Positions 34,533-44,056 of a stretch of DNA of 64,000 bases are shown here, piece after piece. The position numbers and the translations under genes are program-made. Each line of letters opens with the position of its first letter. Positions within the stretch are counted from its first letter, which is position 1. This DNA is from Thermoflavifilum aggregans (GTDB taxonomy: Bacteria > Bacteroidota > Bacteroidia > Chitinophagales > Chitinophagaceae), in NCBI RefSeq assembly GCF_002797735.1, contig NZ_PGFG01000001.1, positions 1 to 64,000 of the forward strand. Reading direction: 5' to 3'. Under the pieces are notes generated by a model. That model was not told the DNA's origin and ran no database searches. It was given only the letters and a program-made list of their open reading frames with translations.

Positions 34533-34612
34533 CATGTATTTATCCGATCGGACAGAAAACAGATTTGTTTTCATGGAAATTTTTATCTTTATGCAATCGA
34601 ATGCCTATTGAC

Positions 34613-35215
34613 ATGAAAGCAAGATTTCTGCTGTTTCTGATTTTTTCTGGAATCATCTGCCTGGCTGCATTCCAGGCACATTCACAATCTCAGGCTACTG
34701 CCCGGCACTGGTTTGCAGAGGGCAGCTGGCGCAGTAACCTGCACATAAAGCCAAGTTCCACCATAGATGTCATTGCTTTTTATCAGCAATACCATCGCAA
34801 TCCCGCTTTGTGGAGTAAAGTACTAGCGTTTTTAAACCGCCCCGATCTTCAGACACTGGATACTGGTACTTATCACCTTACCGAAGGCGATAGTGCCTAT
34901 GCCGTCATCAGTACTTACATACCCAAGCCGATGGATCAAACCCGGTTTGAATCACATCGCAAATACATAGATGTACAGTATGTGATGCAGGGCAAAGAAA
35001 AAATCGGTATTGCGGATGTTACCAAAGCTAAAATAACCGAACCTTATCGAGCTGATAAAGATGTGGCTCATTACGAAGCCATGGGTACATATGTAACAGC
35101 CACACCCGATGTGTTTTTCATCTTTTTTCCCACAAATGCCCATCGGCCGGGAATAGCTGCTGATGATCATCCCCAGCCGGTAAAAAAGCTGGTCATCAAA
35201 GTACGCGTGCTGTGA
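34613..35215 (+). CDS. Exported YhcH/YjgK/YiaL (DUF386) family protein
   Basis: From MKARFLLFLIFSG the product has about 200 residues, with a signal peptide ending AHSQ and a DUF386 cupin: FESHRKYIDVQYVMQGKEKIG supplies the metal-binding His/Asp/Glu set and IFFPTNAHRPGI the closing His. The family includes anomerases and beta-barrel proteins linked to sugar-acid metabolism; an exported form is less usual. A strong terminator follows. Confidence 0.83.
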   Translation: MKARFLLFLIFSGIICLAAFQAHSQSQATARHWFAEGSWRSNLHIKPSSTIDVIAFYQQYHRNPALWSKVLAFLNRPDLQTLDTGTYHLTEGDSAYAVISTYIPKPMDQTRFESHRKYIDVQYVMQGKEKIGIADVTKAKITEPYRADKDVAHYEAMGTYVTATPDVFFIFFPTNAHRPGIAADDHPQPVKKLVIKVRVL

Positions 35216-35246
35216 TCTCACTCATCTGTCTGCAATTTGTCGTCAG

Positions 35247-35285
35247 ATAAGAATCCTGTTTGTAAAACAGGATATCTTATTTTTG
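35247..35285 (+). terminator. Intrinsic terminator after the DUF386 gene, overlapping a promoter box
   Basis: A stem of 15 bp with one bulged A (ATAAGA-ATCCTGTTT pairing with AAACAGGAT-TCTTAT, loop GTA) ends in TTTTT. The T-run is also part of TATTTTTG (35278-35285), a -7-type box for the gpsA gene that follows. Confidence 0.75.
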
Positions 35286-35303
35286 TTCAAAGCATGATCA
35301 GAT

Positions 35304-36326
35304 TTGCGGAAAAACGAAACATACCGGGTGGGGCTTATTGGCTATGGCAGCTGGGCTACAGCTATTGCAAAAGTGCTTACAGAAAATGATTTCCGGATTT
35401 ACTGGTGGTTCCGGAAAGAAGAAGATATTGCTTTTATGCAGAAACATCACCATCATCCCCGTTATTTGCAAGCCATTCATTTTAACGTGGAAAAGCTGAA
35501 GCTCACTACTCGATTGCATGATGTGGTGGAAAAAAATGACTGGATTGTTATTGCAGTACCTTCCGCATTTGCAGAACCCATTTTGGAAGAAATACCTGCT
35601 TCCGCCTGGCAAAACAAAGCCGTGGTTTCGGGCATCAAAGGTATATTGCCTGGCACCAATCAGCTGTTGAATGATTATCTGGCAGCCAAAGCTCAATTTC
35701 CTGCAGAACAATATTTTGCTATTACCGGGCCTTGCCATGCCGAAGAGGTGGCGAGTGAAAAACTTTCCTACATCACTATCAGCGGCCGGGATACAGAAAG
35801 GGCTCAACGCATTGCCTCACGCTTCCGCACAGCCTATCTGAAAACCTTGGTTAATGACGATTTATGGGGAGCACAATATGCCGCTACATTGAAGAACATT
35901 TATGCCATCGGTGCCGGTATTGCACATGGATTGGGATATGGCGATAATTTTCTTGCTGTTTATGTAGCCAACTGTGCGCATGAAATGGACGCATTCAACA
36001 AGGCATTGTGTGAACAGCAACAGCATCCTTATCGTTCACAAAATGCCTTTGCCAGTGCATATCTGGGCGACCTGCTGGTTACCTGTTATTCTCAGTACAG
36101 CCGCAACCGAACCCTGGGTACCATGATCGGCAAAGGTTATTCGGTGAAATCTGCACAGCTGGAGCTGGGTATGGTTGCAGAAGGTTACTATGCCAGCAAA
36201 TGCATTCATGAACTCAACCAGCATTATCGCTTTTCCATTCCCATTGCAGAACAGATTTATCAGATATTGTGGGAACATCAGCTCCCCGAAAAAGCCATTT
36301 CCCAGATGGCTCAAACTTTTATCTGA
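35304..36326 (+). CDS. gpsA: NAD(P)H-dependent glycerol-3-phosphate dehydrogenase
   Basis: The 340-aa protein has the Rossmann motif VGLIGYGSWATAIAKVL, SGIKGI, TGPCHAEEVASEKLSYI, and the catalytic Lys in AATLKNIYAIGAGIAHGLGYGDN. It makes sn-glycerol-3-phosphate for phospholipids. The only start compatible with the frame is TTG at 35304, because a stop lies nine bases upstream; an ATG at 35294 is out of frame. Either a genuine TTG start or a small indel near the 5' end. It is convergent with the hemW-like gene and overlaps it by 16 bp. Confidence 0.92.
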   Translation: MRKNETYRVGLIGYGSWATAIAKVLTENDFRIYWWFRKEEDIAFMQKHHHHPRYLQAIHFNVEKLKLTTRLHDVVEKNDWIVIAVPSAFAEPILEEIPASAWQNKAVVSGIKGILPGTNQLLNDYLAAKAQFPAEQYFAITGPCHAEEVASEKLSYITISGRDTERAQRIASRFRTAYLKTLVNDDLWGAQYAATLKNIYAIGAGIAHGLGYGDNFLAVYVANCAHEMDAFNKALCEQQQHPYRSQNAFASAYLGDLLVTCYSQYSRNRTLGTMIGKGYSVKSAQLELGMVAEGYYASKCIHELNQHYRFSIPIAEQIYQILWEHQLPEKAISQMAQTFI

Positions 36327-37462
36327 GTTTCTTCATCCGTCATAAACAGGGAAGCTGCAATACGATCAGCAAAAAGTCGTCCTTCCCTGCTGAGCACATA
36401 ATGCATTTCCTGGCAGACCACATGATGGCTATGTATCCACGGCTGAATCTGTTGCTGGAAATATTGTACATAGCCGGATCCGAACAGGTTACCCATTTCC
36501 TGCACATACACGCCTTCCATGGTGCGTAAACGCAGCATCACATATTCGTTGTATTGCATGGTGATGGTCAAGCATTCTTCTTCATACGGCAGTTGTTGCT
36601 GTTGAATGGATTGAATATACTTTGCGTTGTGTGCAATATTCCAGCGCCGGTAGGGAGGTTGATAACTATGTGCTGATGGTCCTATGCCCAAATAGGGTAC
36701 TCCTTGCCAGTACTTGCTGTTATGCCTGGAACGAAATCCGGGTCTTGCAAAACTGGAAATCTCATAAGGTTCATATCCCGCTGATTCCATGATATCGAGC
36801 AGCATTAGATACTGGCGGGCAATTTGTTCATCATCCACCTGTGGGAATTTTTGCTTTCTGATCAGATGATCGAGCGCTGTTCGTGGCTCTATGGTCAATG
36901 CATAACACGACAGATGGGGTATCTGCAGGGCAAGCAATTGCTTTATTTCATCCACCCAATAGGCATCTGTTAATCCCGGAATACCATATATCAGATCTGC
37001 CGAAATATTCTCAAACCCTGCATCCAGAGCCAATTGTATGCTTGCAGTCGCCTGCCTGGCATCATGGCTGCGATGAAGTGCACGTAACAAATTGTTAGAC
37101 AACGTTTGTACTCCTATGCTTAAACGATTGATACCGGCCAGTTTCCATAATCTTAGTTTATCAGGGGTCATATCATCCGGATTGGCTTCCAAAGTAATTT
37201 CGGCCAGGGGATCTATATCATAGTTTGCATATATTGTTTCCAGCAGTGCATGCAAATGTTTTTCCGATAATAAGGATGGCGTGCCGCCGCCAAAATACAG
37301 AGATTCAAAATGATGCTTGTTCCACGCAGATGCATGCATTTGTATTTCCATCTGCATAGCCTGCACCATTTCATCCATAGCAGCTAGAGATGTACTGAAA
37401 TGAAAATTGCAGTAGTAACAGGCCTGTCGGCAAAAAGGAATATGCAAATAAAACCCTGCCAT
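36311..37462 (-). CDS. hemW: HemW-like radical SAM protein
   Basis: The 383-aa protein begins GFYLHIPFCRQACYYCNFHF, the CxxxCxxC radical-SAM cluster with the extra Cys typical of HemN/HemW, then SLYFGGGTPSLLSEKHL and EITLEANPDDMTPDKL, GINRLSIGVQTLSNNLLRAL, ADLIYGIPGLT and the HemN_C-type tail. HemW is a haem chaperone rather than a coproporphyrinogen oxidase; it lacks the long N-terminal extension of HemN. Cytoplasmic. Confidence 0.9.
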   Translation of the reverse strand: MAGFYLHIPFCRQACYYCNFHFSTSLAAMDEMVQAMQMEIQMHASAWNKHHFESLYFGGGTPSLLSEKHLHALLETIYANYDIDPLAEITLEANPDDMTPDKLRLWKLAGINRLSIGVQTLSNNLLRALHRSHDARQATASIQLALDAGFENISADLIYGIPGLTDAYWVDEIKQLLALQIPHLSCYALTIEPRTALDHLIRKQKFPQVDDEQIARQYLMLLDIMESAGYEPYEISSFARPGFRSRHNSKYWQGVPYLGIGPSAHSYQPPYRRWNIAHNAKYIQSIQQQQLPYEEECLTITMQYNEYVMLRLRTMEGVYVQEMGNLFGSGYVQYFQQQIQPWIHSHHVVCQEMHYVLSREGRLFADRIAASLFMTDEETQIKV

Positions 37463-37698
37463 TGCTCAAAACCCTGCAGAATACGAAGATAAGAAGAACC
37501 AGAAGTTTTTCTGGAGAAAAGCGATGGTTGTTTTTGATGTAAAAAAATATATGTGCAGCAGGTTGTTTTTTATTGATAAAAAACAGCTTGATCAACACAT
37601 ACAAAGTTGATGTTTTAAAATTTTCTTCATTAATCCTTATTGCATTGACAGAAACGAAATCAGGTATTGTATTCACAGACGATTCTGGTGTGACAAAA

Positions 37699-38751
37699 CT
37701 ACTTGATGACAGGCAGGAATTTCCAGATGGCCGGATCTTCTGCACCCAGTACCCAGGCCGAGATACCGCGCAGCCGATATTTTTTGGCCAGTTCCCATCT
37801 GGCTTCAAAAGCCCGTGCATCTTCAATAAACAACCAGTCAAATACACCTCCGTTTTCCCAGTAAGCCATGCTTTCTTTCTGATCATCGAGCCATTGCGGA
37901 TGCAATTGAAAACGTTGCACCAGATCCTGTACTGCTGCATAACTGATTTCATCGCGCGTACTGCGTGCTCCATGCACCGGATCTCCCACGGGATACCAGT
38001 AATCTGAATACAAAGGCACACCCAAAGAAAATTTTTCAGCAGGAATACCCAGGCTCAATACATACCGGATGATTCGTTCCATCCAAGGATAGCCTGCAAC
38101 CGGCCCCGGTGGCGTCAATGCAGTATGCTGATCATAAGTCATGATCGAAACAAAATCACTTACTTCTGCTATTGCCTGCAGATCAAAAGCACCAGACCAG
38201 TTTTCATACATATATCGTTCATACGAAGGATGTGCATTCATGGGTGTGGATTGCTCCGCTTTCACAATGGCACATGAAATCAAAAGGCCATGTGCATGAA
38301 GGCTGTCAGCCGCCTGTTTGTAAAATGAAGTATAGCCTTCCCGATCGGCAAGGGAAACATTTTCCAGATCAAACTGCCATCCGGCAAAACCAAACTGTTC
38401 AGCATACTGCAGCATCATGCGGATGGCTTCCAGTCGTGATTCCGGCCGATTCAGCAATTCATGGATTGCATGCTGATCAAAAGAAGCAAATAGAGGAATC
38501 ACACGGATATGTTTTTGCCGCGCAATATTCAAGATGCGCATATCCATTTCCCCGTATATCACGCCCAGGCTATCGATTTGATATACATCCGGACATACAA
38601 CGGATATTTTATCGGCATGTTGAAAAAATGATTGTTTGCTTTCCAGTGAATTGACCAGATAAAACAATCGTTCGCCCTGAAACGTCTGGGCAGAAGTGGC
38701 ATGGCAAAGCATGCATGCAAGGCATACAGAAAAAACAATACGGGATCTCAT
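37699..38751 (-). CDS. Secreted GH18-like protein
   Basis: The 350-aa protein has a signal peptide ending ATSAQ and a TIM barrel of the GH18 superfamily. The strand-4 motif is GWQFDLENVS, a DxE pair in the position of DxxDxDxE, and SIMTYDQHT, SLGVPLYSDYW and RGISAWVLGAEDP correspond to later strands. It resembles YaaH/spore-germination-type GH18 proteins; cleavage of chitin or peptidoglycan-type GlcNAc polymers is possible. It lies 69 bp downstream of the GH9 gene and may be the last gene of the second locus. Confidence 0.82.
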   Translation of the reverse strand: MRSRIVFSVCLACMLCHATSAQTFQGERLFYLVNSLESKQSFFQHADKISVVCPDVYQIDSLGVIYGEMDMRILNIARQKHIRVIPLFASFDQHAIHELLNRPESRLEAIRMMLQYAEQFGFAGWQFDLENVSLADREGYTSFYKQAADSLHAHGLLISCAIVKAEQSTPMNAHPSYERYMYENWSGAFDLQAIAEVSDFVSIMTYDQHTALTPPGPVAGYPWMERIIRYVLSLGIPAEKFSLGVPLYSDYWYPVGDPVHGARSTRDEISYAAVQDLVQRFQLHPQWLDDQKESMAYWENGGVFDWLFIEDARAFEARWELAKKYRLRGISAWVLGAEDPAIWKFLPVIK

Positions 38752-38820
38752 GTTTCAAGTACATTCATCCGGACGAAGATAGCATCCTTTTTTTCAGAAA
38801 AGGATACAAATGGGATGTTT

Positions 38821-40608
38821 TCAATTCCGTTCGGCCCGCAGCATGTTTACCAGATAAACCAGCGGAGCATTCCAGTTGATGGCAATTTCATTACAGGCAT
38901 AAGCGCAGTTGTCATCTACATAAGCCTCATCAGCTGCAAGGGAGGGATAGCCATTGCAATGATCCTGCATAGCGGGATTGGGACCGCCTACCAACAAGCC
39001 GGGGACAGGTTCCCGCACTCCGTCTGCAACGGATGGTCTGTGATGCGGATGCATGGGTGAGCGCGTACCAAAGCCTGTTACAAAACTATAACCGGTGGCA
39101 TTGCGGCCCAGCAGATAATCCAGATTGCCGGCTGCAGCCTGGCGGTATTGGGAGTTGCGGGTGAGCTTCCAGGCATATAGCAGTACCATACCCTGATTGG
39201 CTGCCACTGCATTGCTGCCCCACACGAAATCGGATCGCCTGCCTCCCATCACCGTTGCAAAAGCAGCAAAGGGATGATGCAACAAGCTATCGGCCAGATG
39301 CAGAAATTGCTTCTGCAAACGGGCATAAAAATCCGCATACTTGCCTGCATGCAGGCGCTGGAACCTGAACAGGCTGAAATAAGCCAGGGTACGCACATCC
39401 GACCAGGTAGGCACAGTGGGCTGCAGCTCAGCCAGTGCATACATGCGGGATTTGTAACGTTCATTGCCTGTTGTAAGCCAAAGCTCTGCAGCCGCCCAGC
39501 ACCATTCGTCCTGCAAATGGTTATCACCATAGGCTCCCGTGGTTATGGGAGGATGAAACTGCTGATTCATCTTGTGCTGGTCATACAGGATAGCAGGATG
39601 CTGCAAAGCCCATTCCCAGGCTTTCTCAGCTGCATGCAAACAGCTGTCAGCCAATCCTGGCAACTGTCGCTTCCAAGCCTGCAGGATGCGCGAAGCCTGC
39701 GCCATGACGGCTGCAAAGTCGAGTGTGGCGGCCGTACTTTTCTGTACCACAAAACGGAGCGAATGATCAGCCGATGGCATTTCAAATCCGTCAAATTCTG
39801 CGGAAGTGAGTTTATGGTATACGCCCCCATCTTGCGGATCCTGCATGGCCAGCATCCAGCGCAGATTCCAGAGGATTTCATTTAAAATGTCAGGAATACC
39901 ATTGCCGGTTTCGGGTATATGCGTATTCAATGTATCCCAATAAGCTGGCTGGTCTTCATAGGCATCCATCAATGTGGCCATCGTGATGCCGCTGTTCACG
40001 ATGTACTTGTTGTAATCTCCGGCATCATACCAGCCGCCCGGAGCTGCTATGGTACTCCCTACGGGCCTTCCCGCAGAAGCTGCAGAAGGATGTATGTACA
40101 CCACCGTATCGGGGTGACCCGCTGCCCGCGCCCATTTCCCAGCATATTCAGGTAAAAGGGCGGCAGAACATCTCAAAAAATAATAGGCCTTTAATACGGC
40201 TGTTCCCAGCTGTGCATAGGGATCTTCTGCAACAACAAAGGGTGCAGAACATCCGCCCGTAGGAAGACAAAGCCTGTATTTGCCAGCCCGATGAAAGCTG
40301 CTGAAATCAATAATTGCAGAGAGTCGGCCGGTATATATATCTGCAACAGGTGGTTGGGAGATGCCCTGCCAAAGCGTGTCTTCCCCTTCAGCATCGATCA
40401 GATAAGCATGCACAGGTGATGATTTTTCCGAAACAGGCAATACAACAACAGCTATTTTTTTACCCTGCAATTCATATCCAACCTGATTCGTGCACATCAA
40501 TGGCTTTGAGGTATCGGGCGGAATCGAAGCAAAACCTGTTTGTAAGAACACAGGACAACAAAAGGCAGCCAAAAACATTATTTTCCTTGTGCAGGTTTTC
40601 TTTACCAT
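38821..40608 (-). CDS. GH9 endo-beta-glucanase with N-terminal Ig-like domain
   Basis: The 595-aa protein (from MVKKTCTRK) has a signal peptide, a CelD_N-type Ig-like domain (LMCTNQVGYELQGKKIAVV, HRAGKYRLCLP) and a GH9 barrel: GGWYDAGDYNKYIVNSG with the catalytic base Asp pair, NGIPDILNEILWNLRWML, GRNATGYSFVTGFG with HPHHRPS, and the acid Glu in SLAADEAYVDDNCAYACNEIAINWNAPLVY. Acts on cellulose-type beta-1,4-glucan backbones; with the GH31 and GH51-like genes nearby, xyloglucan is plausible. Its start lies just after the upstream gene's stop. Confidence 0.92.
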   Translation of the reverse strand: MVKKTCTRKIMFLAAFCCPVFLQTGFASIPPDTSKPLMCTNQVGYELQGKKIAVVVLPVSEKSSPVHAYLIDAEGEDTLWQGISQPPVADIYTGRLSAIIDFSSFHRAGKYRLCLPTGGCSAPFVVAEDPYAQLGTAVLKAYYFLRCSAALLPEYAGKWARAAGHPDTVVYIHPSAASAGRPVGSTIAAPGGWYDAGDYNKYIVNSGITMATLMDAYEDQPAYWDTLNTHIPETGNGIPDILNEILWNLRWMLAMQDPQDGGVYHKLTSAEFDGFEMPSADHSLRFVVQKSTAATLDFAAVMAQASRILQAWKRQLPGLADSCLHAAEKAWEWALQHPAILYDQHKMNQQFHPPITTGAYGDNHLQDEWCWAAAELWLTTGNERYKSRMYALAELQPTVPTWSDVRTLAYFSLFRFQRLHAGKYADFYARLQKQFLHLADSLLHHPFAAFATVMGGRRSDFVWGSNAVAANQGMVLLYAWKLTRNSQYRQAAAGNLDYLLGRNATGYSFVTGFGTRSPMHPHHRPSVADGVREPVPGLLVGGPNPAMQDHCNGYPSLAADEAYVDDNCAYACNEIAINWNAPLVYLVNMLRAERN

Positions 40609-40618
40609 CTCGTACGTT

Positions 40619-42391
40619 TTATCCATGCCGGGCAGGAATCTGAAGAAAGACAACAGCTCTTGCAGGAAGCATCACCTGAATATGGGGTGATGCTGTGGCG
40701 CTGTAAGGGAGTATCTGATTGTAATTTGCTGCAGGTCCGCCCGAGACGCCGGCCGGGCCATAGCCGTTGATATATACTTTCCGGGAAAATTCGCCATTAT
40801 CATTGCCACCGGTACAGGTGAACCAATAATACCGATTAGCGGGAGCAAAATGATTGAGCAGGATTTGTACGGTTTGCGGGGTATTTCCGGTATTGATTAG
40901 CACCAATCCGGCTGCCGGTCCCTGCGTAAATGATGAGGCATAACACAGCACATCGCTACTGCCTTGCACGGCAGAAGCCACCATGCGATCACCAAAATAG
41001 CGCTGAAAAAGCATCATGTAATAAAATGCCGGGCGGGGATTCCATTTCGGAGCGCCGGGTTCATCACCGATATTGAATAAACCCATATCATTTCCATTAT
41101 CCCAGCCATTTGCCAGATCCCATCTGCTGGCCTCCCCGAACTGGTTTTTGATCAGTTCACCCAGCACAATGGTTGCCTCTAAACCGGCAATATTCGATAC
41201 CATTTGCATGGAACCGGTGGCAAAGATGTTCCATTCGGTAAGAGCAACAGGTTTGGGCGTAACGCCGTACTGGGAGAACTGTTGGTTTAGATAACGCATG
41301 ATGCGACCCGGTACGGAAAGGCCGCTGTCAATGATTTCCGCAGCCGTGGAATTTTTCTGATAGGGTGTAAAATAATCATGCACAATAAAGAAGTCGGCGC
41401 TGTTGCCGGCTTCGCTCAGCACCCCTGCATTCCAGTTTTTATCGGTTTCTGTTTGCCAGGATGCCGGCGGCGCATCAAGCAATTGGGCACCGATGTATAT
41501 GGTTGCGCCTGTTTCACGGGCTGCGGCCCGCATGGAATCGGCAAAGATTTTAAAATGCTGCCCATACAGCTGACCGGTGATGATAGCCGGCTGGCCATCC
41601 TGATTGGTGGCCGGATCAATCTGATAACTGGCTTCCCAGGTGCCATTGCTCTCATTGCCGATTTCCCAGAAACGGGTGCGGCCATGATCATAGCGTACCC
41701 AGTCGGCTGCCAGATGTGCGGCTGTTTGTACCGGATATGGTCCTGTACCATAGCGGGCATACGCATAATTGACGGTGAGGATGCCTTCGTTATGGGTTTG
41801 CTGCAGCATCTGATAATAATGGTCAATGGATAATGTCCAGCTCTGGGTATTCATACCATACCAGTAGCCTGCAGCCACCTTATGGCCGCTACCATCATAA
41901 AGACTGTCCGGTGCATCGGCCGGTGGTGCGGAGGATTGGTTCCAGAAATACACATCGCTGATGCTGCCACCAGGCCCGCGAATGATATGCGGAGCCAGAT
42001 CGGTGATGTATTGCAATAATGCGGGCTCAGTAACCATCTGCCCCATCCAGGTATTGGCATTGTTGCCAAACAGATACGGCGATACTTTGGTAATGACCTG
42101 ATTCATATCTACCTGAACCGTTACCGTGGCATTTCCTGCAGGAGCTACCGTGTCGCGGTATTGAGCAGGTATTACATAGGTTTTGGGCTGCCAGCTGTTC
42201 AGAAACCAGCCTATGGTTGCTGCTACGGGCGGATCCACAGGTTGATAAACGGTATCAAGGGAGGAACCTCCATTGCTGCCGCCTCCGGTATTATTTCCGG
42301 GAGCAGGTGAAGATGATTTTTTACAGGAAAAATACAGCACACTGAAAACTATGTAGGTGAACCATATCATCCAAACTTTTGTCCGTGTCAT
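40619..42391 (-). CDS. Clan GH-A lipoprotein, alpha-L-arabinofuranosidase-like (GH51/GH39 type)
   Basis: The 590-aa product has a lipobox region LYFSCKKSS, a Gly/Ser-rich linker, then a TIM barrel: VSPYLFGNNANTW, HIIRGPGGSISDVYFWNQ, the acid/base Glu in FWEIGNESNGTW and the nucleophile Glu in PVALTEWNIFATG, with a C-terminal beta-sandwich (VLINTGNTPQTVQILLN). The layout is that of GH51-like arabinofuranosidases or related GH-A families; exact family uncertain. Arabinosyl side chains occur in some xyloglucans. The lipid anchor suggests a surface location. Confidence 0.78.
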   Translation of the reverse strand: MTRTKVWMIWFTYIVFSVLYFSCKKSSSPAPGNNTGGGSNGGSSLDTVYQPVDPPVAATIGWFLNSWQPKTYVIPAQYRDTVAPAGNATVTVQVDMNQVITKVSPYLFGNNANTWMGQMVTEPALLQYITDLAPHIIRGPGGSISDVYFWNQSSAPPADAPDSLYDGSGHKVAAGYWYGMNTQSWTLSIDHYYQMLQQTHNEGILTVNYAYARYGTGPYPVQTAAHLAADWVRYDHGRTRFWEIGNESNGTWEASYQIDPATNQDGQPAIITGQLYGQHFKIFADSMRAAARETGATIYIGAQLLDAPPASWQTETDKNWNAGVLSEAGNSADFFIVHDYFTPYQKNSTAAEIIDSGLSVPGRIMRYLNQQFSQYGVTPKPVALTEWNIFATGSMQMVSNIAGLEATIVLGELIKNQFGEASRWDLANGWDNGNDMGLFNIGDEPGAPKWNPRPAFYYMMLFQRYFGDRMVASAVQGSSDVLCYASSFTQGPAAGLVLINTGNTPQTVQILLNHFAPANRYYWFTCTGGNDNGEFSRKVYINGYGPAGVSGGPAANYNQILPYSATASPHIQVMLPARAVVFLQIPARHG

Positions 42392-42801
42392 AGCAATGGT
42401 TTATAGCGGTTTGAAATTGTCTGGTTGCGTATCAGATATCTATCATAACAAATTCATGCACATGTTGTGGAGGGATCGTTTTGATTTCATATCCTATTTC
42501 TCTGGCCGATCTGCGTCCCATGTGAATGTATCAAACCTCCATGCAATTTTTTTTATCTGCATGGATATGTAAATCTCATCAAGCGAATGATTCAGGCAGC
42601 ACACCGGATGATAGATTTCCAACAAATATGATTTTTTTTAAAAAGATAGATGTGGCATACATCCCTATAATCTGCTGCTGATATTAACGGAATCATGCCA
42701 CTTGTTGTTACACAGCAGGGGCAGGGTTTACCCGTTTGCTGCTCACCCCTGGCCAAGCCAGAGGCGAGCGAAACAAACAGGGCAGATGCACAGTGAAAAG
42801 T
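42392..42801 (-). promoter_or_regulatory. 410-bp gap with strong hairpin between binding-protein and enzyme genes
   Basis: The region contains a stem formed by GTTT-GCTC (42734-42744) and GAGC-GAAAC (42766-42774), topped by CCTGGC-CAA-GCCAG. There is no T-run. It separates the SusC-SusD-SGBP unit from the downstream enzyme genes and could be a processing or attenuation site. The remainder probably holds a promoter; no gene is seen. Confidence 0.45.
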
Positions 42802-44016
42802 TTATTTGATTTTCACAATGCGAACATTGTCAAAAGCTGCATCAAAACCGGAAAGAGGCGTACTGCTATCGTTATACAGCATAAGCTGAACTGTTGCTCC
42901 TGGCTGCCCTCCGGTCAATGCGCTTACGGTAGATACACTGTTGCCGCTGCCATCCACAAACCGGGTCAACGGAATGCTCACGGTAATCCAACCTGAGGTT
43001 TGAAATGTTTTGCTGTCGGTTTGCTGCCAGGGCGCCCAGGTAGCCCAGTGGCTGAAATCGCCGTTAATAACGATATGGATGGATCCGTTGCTCCAGGGAT
43101 TTTTCACGAATACCTGAAATTTCAATGCATAATTAGCCGGCGGATCTCCTATATTCACATTGGTCCAGTTAGAGGCGGCAATCATCACGGCCCGATTATC
43201 CGTCCACCACGAACCATCACCGGCCGGAATCGGGCTGGAAGGTTTCACCTCAATGTAATTACCCCAGTTGCCTGGAAAAGCCGTTGCATCGTTGCTGATG
43301 ATACCTCCCCACCATTGCCAGCCGAAATGCGGATCGCGATATTCAAAATTAGCAATCATGCCGGTGGTATTGTAAAAGGCATATTTGCCCACACCACCCA
43401 GCGTTACCACAGCGATGGAATCGGTCGTTGAGACCTCCGAAGGATTCAGGGAATTAGGCACCACCACCTGCAGCCAGCTTCCGTCCTGGGGCCCGGTAAA
43501 GCCGTTGGTTACGCGGGCTCCGCCCGGAAAATCCACTTCCTGCACTGTGTACAAGTACGAACCCGTGAGTGTGATGGTATCTCCGGGTTGGGGAAATTCA
43601 TTGCTCACTGAGGTAATGACCGGTGGCGGCGGAACAATTGGAATGGTATAACTGGCTATACCATGATTGGTTACTACCTTCACCTGATTCATGTCTTGCT
43701 GGGCAACACTGTCGAACACAATATCGGGTACGGTGACGATGATATTTTCATTGGTAGTGAAATTGATGTTGAAGCTGGCAGGAACGCCGTCAAACGAAAT
43801 CTGCTGTACGGTTTCCAGATTTTTCCCCTGAATCACCACTATTTGTCCGGGTTTTACTACTGTCAACGTACTATCCACATTGGAGCGGTTTAGCGAACGC
43901 AACCCGGTGATTACCGGGGCAGCTGTTTCATTTTTTTTGCAGGCGCTCCATATCATCGTGCCCAGCATGATCAGGGCAATGCCAGCACGTGTATGATGCA
44001 ATATCTGACGTAACAT
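42802..44016 (-). CDS. IPT/TIG surface glycan-binding lipoprotein (SGBP-B-like)
   Basis: From MLRQILHHTR the 404-aa protein has a lipobox-like WSACKKN, two IPT/TIG Ig-like domains (VIQGKNLETVQQISFDG, PQPGDTITLTGSYLYTVQEV) and a C-terminal beta-sandwich of the SGBP-B xyloglucan-binding type (NFEYRDPHFGWQWWGG, DFSHWATWAPWQQTDSKTF, GFDAAFDNVRIVKIK) rich in surface Trp. It is the third gene of the SusC-SusD-SGBP unit and should present polysaccharide to the transporter. Confidence 0.88.
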   Translation of the reverse strand: MLRQILHHTRAGIALIMLGTMIWSACKKNETAAPVITGLRSLNRSNVDSTLTVVKPGQIVVIQGKNLETVQQISFDGVPASFNINFTTNENIIVTVPDIVFDSVAQQDMNQVKVVTNHGIASYTIPIVPPPPVITSVSNEFPQPGDTITLTGSYLYTVQEVDFPGGARVTNGFTGPQDGSWLQVVVPNSLNPSEVSTTDSIAVVTLGGVGKYAFYNTTGMIANFEYRDPHFGWQWWGGIISNDATAFPGNWGNYIEVKPSSPIPAGDGSWWTDNRAVMIAASNWTNVNIGDPPANYALKFQVFVKNPWSNGSIHIVINGDFSHWATWAPWQQTDSKTFQTSGWITVSIPLTRFVDGSGNSVSTVSALTGGQPGATVQLMLYNDSSTPLSGFDAAFDNVRIVKIK

Positions 44017-44056
44017 GGTTGTGTGTTTTGGGTGAAAAAACATAGAAACATTTTGA

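Noticed and set aside
37371-38021. 216-codon minus-strand frame between hemW and the GH18-like gene
   Set aside because: Overlaps the GH18-like gene out of frame and the intergenic region; residues show no domain.
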